In this document: positions 20,456 through 24,496 of the stretch, piece by piece
Position numbering within the stretch: position 1 is the stretch's first letter
Layout: every line of letters starts with the position of its first letter
From: Chara braunii
Lineage: Eukaryota; Streptophyta; Charophyceae; Charales; Characeae
DNA: 24,496 nucleotides
Direction: 5' to 3'
Assembly: GCA_003427395.1 (NCBI GenBank)
Contig: BFEA01001311.1
Location: 39,758-64,253 of the forward strand
The notes under the pieces: model-generated
Seen by the model: the letters and a program-made list of their open reading frames with translations, nothing else
Told to the model about the DNA's origin: nothing
Databases searched by the model: none
Made by a program: the position numbers and the translations under genes

Positions 20456-20467
20456 GCTCCGATACCA
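20456..20467 (-). other. Primer-binding site (initiator tRNA-Met type)
   Basis: On the minus strand this reads TGGTATCGGAGC, two bases after the LTR end GTAACA. The usual plant site complementary to initiator tRNA-Met is TGGTATCAGAGC, so there is one mismatch. It may be decay, or it may reflect the host tRNA. Confidence 0.85.
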
Positions 20468-20469
20468 AT

Positions 20470-20767
20470 TGTTACGATCCTGGTCATTTCCCAAGTGCAA
20501 ATTCACAATGAAAGACAATGCCACCCAATTGCGAAAGAAATAAAAGCACTTGCAAAGAGATAAAAACCGGAAGAGAGAGAAAGAAGAAGAAGAAGAAGAA
20601 TAAGATGTACACCAGCAGGACCAATGACAATTCCCCCTTCTCTCTCCACCTTCTTCCTCCTCCTCCTTCACTGTGCCAATCTTATTCTTTTCTCAATAAT
20701 AATAATAACAATGAATGGATGAACCAGAATCAATATCCGAAGTTCCCTCTTACTGCTGACTGAATTC

Positions 20768-20802
<35 letters not shown>

Positions 20803-21406
20803 GTCCACCATAGCTATGTCTTCCCTCCTTCAGCCTCCTCTCTCATGCATAGGCTATGGCAGACTAATAAGGGCCCTGCCCTCCTGTCCAAAAGACAATC
20901 CAAAGCAACTATGGTGTTGCGCTGATGTCCAAAGGACAACCCAAAGCAGCTATGCCGCTGCTAACTGGTCCGCCATGCCTGACTCTACATCGAGCTTCCT
21001 TGGTGCAACACTACCCCAACTGGGGCCTTTCAGATGCAGCGCCTAACAAGGTGTTGAAGACGATGTCCACCATAGCCAGGTAGGTGCCTCGCCACTCTCT
21101 TACCTCGCCCCCTTCTTCCTCCTCCTCAAGCTGGACCGCTCGCCATAGCCAGGCTGACCTCCAGCGGCCCTTCACCTCCAAGCAGCGCTGTACCAGCCAG
21201 CGTCGTGCTCTAGTAGCATGTCACTAATCCTTGCATACCGCAAATGAGCAGGAGCTACTTGCTCCTCCGAAAGATATAGCAGTCTACTGGCCTCCTGGGC
21301 GGTGACTTCCTACGCCGAGCGGCCTCCCAGCAACCGGTACCTCCTCCCTTTCGGAGGGAAACATCATTGCAGGCTCTGCTAACCTCCGGACAGGCCCTAG
21401 ACCCGG
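20470..21406 (-). repeat. 5' LTR of the chromovirus, cut off by element E
   Basis: It matches 12262-13198 along its length, with a longer (CAA)n run (20768-20802) and a shorter (GAA)n run. The match ends exactly at CCGG (21403-21406), where element E begins. The 448 bp that complete the LTR in the other copy (13199-13646) are missing from the window. Confidence 0.9.
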
Positions 21407-22047
21407 TGTGAGGAAACCCGGGGAGGGGCGCCCACTTGTCGCTGAAGCCAAGGGCAACGGCGCCTGTCACTCGCCGTGCCCGCTTCCGAGGTCCTCAGCG
21501 ACCAGCAGGAGAGCCTTTTGTGTGCTGTCTGTCACCCGTCTTGTTTTAAACAAATTATATTGTTTAGTTCAAATGCTCTTTCCTTCAAGATATCTTAGAA
21601 TCCACGTGAAATCTGATCAGGAGTGCTTTACTCTCGTGGTTCAGAGCAGTCCCCTTAAAAGAGAGGANCAGGATAGTACAATTANATAAAAGAAGCGAGT
21701 GTTGAACAAGGGACTAAATTGGACCAACTTTCAAATGAAGAGTACACAGATAAACAATGAAGTGGCAGCTAGGGGGGGGGGNTTGATTCCCTTTTTCTTT
21801 TTTGTCCAGCCACGTGAAAAGCTTCACTGTAAGCCTGTATGCAGATAGCTCGNTTTTCAAGCGTATCTTTTTCTTCCTTTCACTCTCTTAGTCTCTATGC
21901 GTGAACAGTCTCTCTCCTACTCTTCCTCTGACCCTCTTTTATTTATTCTACCTCTCTGCGCACCTCCCCTCTCTCGCTCTCTCTTCTCCCCCCCTTTGAC
22001 ATTCTTCGCTCTGTCCCCCTGGCTCGCTTTCTCGCCCCGCCTCTCCA

Positions 22048-22049
<2 letters not shown>

Positions 22050-22115
<66 letters not shown>

Positions 22116-22139
22116 CTCTCTCTCCGTCTTTCTCTCTCT
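22050..22139. repeat. (TC)n microsatellite in element E copy 2
   Basis: This is TC with a few TTC interruptions, inside a wider pyrimidine-rich stretch from about 21880. It corresponds in position to the AG-rich tract at 4245-4330 of copy 1. Confidence 0.9.
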
Positions 22140-22519
22140 GATCTTCACGCGAACGGTCACTTACTCGTTCACTGACTCCCTTGCACACGGCTACGCACGC
22201 GTGATTTCATACACCCTTACTCCCAATCTCTCAAAACAAACGAGGAGAGGTTATCGAAACAACGAATATTCAAAGTTGAATTTAAGACGTTTAGCTGTTA
22301 GGTTCGGTAACCTCATAAGTGCAGACTGCTAGTGATCTCGGAGCACCGGGTGTAGCTGTGCCGAAGCCAGGCTGGAGTGTTCAACCACTCATGACACTTA
22401 CCAAAGGAGAAATCCAGGCAACGGACGCGNGTTAGAATCCTGCTCTCATGCTGGCAGCTCGAAAGCACACAGAGCACCTGTTCGTGCCTGATTGACCGTT
22501 TGTTGTTCCGCAACAGGGG

Positions 22520-22890
22520 ACTGACCCCACCAACCGTGGGAATGCGTGATTGCCTGACCGGGAAAATGAATTATTATTGCCGCATCAGTTTTGCCTGATT
22601 GGCAGATTACCGAAAGAGATCGCTTCTATCAGTAGCAGAATGGTTTGTTCGACAGTTCAGCGAAAAGGGGGCCGTTCCCGTNGGCAGCGGAACTGCTTTG
22701 ATTGGCTGAACACTTGCTCGGCTGATCTGCCTTATTGCCTGATCTGTGAAAGTGACCGATTCCACCAACAACGGAAATGCGTGATTGACAAATCAGCAAA
22801 ACGATTGGGTGAACAGCGGAAATAACTGTTCCCCCTAACAGTGGAAATACTCGACTAGCGCTTCCCCCAACAGCGGATGAGCCTTGATGA
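22520..22890. repeat. Degenerate minisatellite in element E copy 2
   Basis: Short motifs such as 'ggaatgcgtgattg' (22538), 'ggaaatgcgtgattg' (22776), 'aacagcggaaata' (22811) and 'aacagtggaaata' (22838) recur, with 'ctgatctg' in between. On the minus strand the motifs ('gatcaggcaat', 'caatcacgcatttcc') resemble the 36-bp unit at 3461-3790. No exact period can be set by eye. Confidence 0.6.
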
Positions 22891-23499
22891 TCCAGGAATT
22901 TGATGACTCAGTCAGCGCGCGCCTTGCGTACAGTTCCCGTTTTGCGATTCCATTTCACTGATCCGGCTTGCCTGCNGTTTTTCCTCATTTCGCCCCCTCT
23001 GTTGCTCTCATTACTCGCACCCTTTTTTCCATGANTGATCACCCAAGTTCAGTTCGACTGCCATGTTCCCCAACCGAGCCCATGTGTAAACGTGCGCGAT
23101 TCCCCTGTTGACCGCTCTGGGCGTGGGCTCGTTCCAGATCAGCTCCGACTCCCACTGCCGTGTCCAGGCTCGGCCCGCTATTGCTTGCTACCCATTCTTG
23201 CCATGCCCGCGTAGGCTGCAGATGCCGGGTGCAATGCCCCGTCCCCTTTCTCTGAGTGCCTCCCTCTCCGCCGCCTGTCGATCCAACGCACTGTGCTGCG
23301 CTCACCATGCAAGCTTCCCCCGCATTGACTCCGCCTGCATCCGTCCTGTGCCGCGGGCTGGGTACACCGTGCATGCCCCCCTTTGCTCTCTAGTCCCCTT
23401 TCCCTTTATGGTTTTCCCGCACAGCGGAACGTGGTCTTTCCTCCTCCCAGGTCCAACCCGTAGGCCTTCGTAGGCTGAAGGTAAATGCAGGGCCAGGCC

Positions 23500-24370
23500 C
23501 AGCACTGGTACAGTGGAACCCATATACAGTCTCAGCGGGACCTGCAACTGGAACCCGCTNTAAAAGAAAGCCAGCAGTATGGCAGGTACCCATACCGAAC
23601 TTGTCATTTTTACGCTCCAAAGCCAACCACGGTACTGAAAGGCAATTGTATTGTACCAGTTGCAAACACAAAAGCCGAACCGCAGTCCAGCTGTTGCTCC
23701 CAACACCCAGTTATCATGCTTGTTCCGTATCTGTCCCGGATCAGAGTGTCGGGCCGAATCAGAAATAGCCACTTGACAATTCTGAGCTGCCAACACCGAA
23801 CCTGCAAGTGATGTAGTGATGTGTATCATACCGATGCCGGATAACGTAGAAAACTGAAAAGCCAGGGTAGTACCGAACCTATTCCGGACCTGAAACAACC
23901 ATCCCCGAGCCTGTAAAAAAAAGCAGATGCGTGTACCACTTCGGCGCTGAGCCAATGCCGTATCAATACCGAACCCGAAAAAGATCTGCGGCGTGTACCT
24001 CAGCGATGCTAAACCAATGNNGAACACGAGACAACCGTACCATGCCGATGCCGAATCAATACCGAGCCAACACCGAATCTGAGAACATGTCAAATGCCGC
24101 ACAATACCGTGGTCCCAAAGGTGAAATAAAGCGCCATAGTGGCACCAAATGTGGAGTAAATAGGCGCAGTGACGGTGCCGAACCTGGGTTAAATATCCGT
24201 GATAACGCCGACCCTGGGATAAACTGCCGCCAACGTCTCTAACCTGGAATAACTGTCGTAGTAGCCCCGGCCCTNAGAATAAATCANCGTACCTGTCCCA
24301 AACCTGAAAATAAGTCACCGTTGTGAAACAACTGTCACCGGTCAGACACCGTAGTACGAAACCACTCCGT
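23500..24370. repeat. Degenerate 'taccgaacctg' repeats in element E copy 2
   Basis: Variants of 'taccgaacctg', 'gccgaatcaataccga' and 'gccgaacctgggttaaat' recur about every 30-40 bp. They are the reverse complement of the GGTTCGGTA-type repeats at 2240-2640. The tract is longer here than in copy 1. Confidence 0.7.
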
Positions 24371-24496
24371 AACAACCCTCATATCCGTACTGAACCAAAC
24401 ACTATAGTCGACCCAAGGTAGCACCACCCCATGCTATCCATGCGATCGTCCTCGGACTGTCACAGTGAAGTTAGTAAATAGGTGGATCGGGAAAGT

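Larger units (their letters stand above)
12262..21406 (-). mobile_element. Ty3/gypsy chromovirus, complete in layout but inactive
   Basis: All parts of a chromovirus occur in minus-strand order: truncated 5' LTR (20470-21406), PBS (20456-20467), leader, gag with zinc knuckle, protease, RT, RNase H, integrase with GPY/F module and chromodomain, polypurine tract (13648-13667) and 3' LTR (12262-13646). Chromoviruses copy themselves through RNA, and their chromodomain is thought to steer integration to marked chromatin. This copy has in-frame stops at 18599, 17792, 17472, 16312, 15337, 14902 and 14702 (first base on the minus strand). It also has frame changes near 18860, 17026, 16740, 14890, 14740, 14350 and 14210. 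The 5' bases flanking the 3' LTR are TGTTC (12257-12261). The matching duplication is not in the window because the other LTR is interrupted. Confidence 0.93.
21407..24496. mobile_element. Element E, copy 2 (inverted, runs off the window)
   Basis: It starts TGTGAGGAAACCC right after a CCGG in the chromovirus LTR. 21407-21512 is the reverse complement of 5099-5203. Read on the minus strand, copy 2 then shows the same order of landmarks as copy 1: degenerate GGTTCGGTAT repeats (24370-23500), GC-rich DNA, a degenerate minisatellite (22890-22520), AG-rich DNA (22139-21880) and the end block. Most single n bases of the window lie here. If it is as long as copy 1, about 630 bp remain beyond 24496. 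No recognisable gene is present. Confidence 0.7.

Overview
The window looks like repeat-dominated nuclear DNA of a green plant or charophyte alga. I found no intact host gene. Three things point to that lineage. First, there is a degraded Ty3/gypsy chromovirus with a C-terminal chromodomain and a primer-binding site close to that of plant initiator-tRNA-Met elements. Second, there is a decayed nuclear-type 18S rRNA copy whose 3' end reads like streptophyte 18S. Third, there are very long TC/T/C tracts. A Chara-like genome would fit, but that is inference. Scattered single n bases suggest a draft assembly.

Layout. 1-1486 and 5204-5875 hold a tandem array of about 1.1 kb units (here unit A), each ending in a long (TC)n tract. 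One unit is split by a 3,717-bp element (here element E, 1487-5203) with TG...CA ends and a 4-bp CCGG target-site duplication. 5880-8985 is gene-free and holds small repeats, a MITE-like inverted repeat at 6902-7095, a 53-bp tandem duplication and long T-, TC- and C-rich tracts. 9000-10874 is a very diverged 18S rRNA pseudogene, certain at its 3' end (10716-10874) and probable over its whole length. 10875-12261 has nothing I recognise.

12262-21406 is one chromovirus on the minus strand. From its 5' end it has a truncated 5' LTR (20470-21406), PBS, a leader with two small hairpins, gag, zinc knuckle, protease, RT, RNase H, integrase with chromodomain, polypurine tract and a full 3' LTR (12262-13646). 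At least seven in-frame stops and about seven frameshifts leave it dead. 21407-24496 is a second copy of element E in inverted orientation. It interrupts the chromovirus 5' LTR at the same kind of CCGG site and runs off the window end.

How it fits together: the region is a nest of insertions. Element E has hit two different repeats (unit A and a chromovirus LTR) at CCGG, and in both cases the interrupted host sequence can be read across the junction or predicted beyond the window. E carries no recognisable gene. Its two copies share an approximately 105-bp end block and the same order of internal repeats, but are otherwise very diverged. E is the best candidate here for something not yet described.
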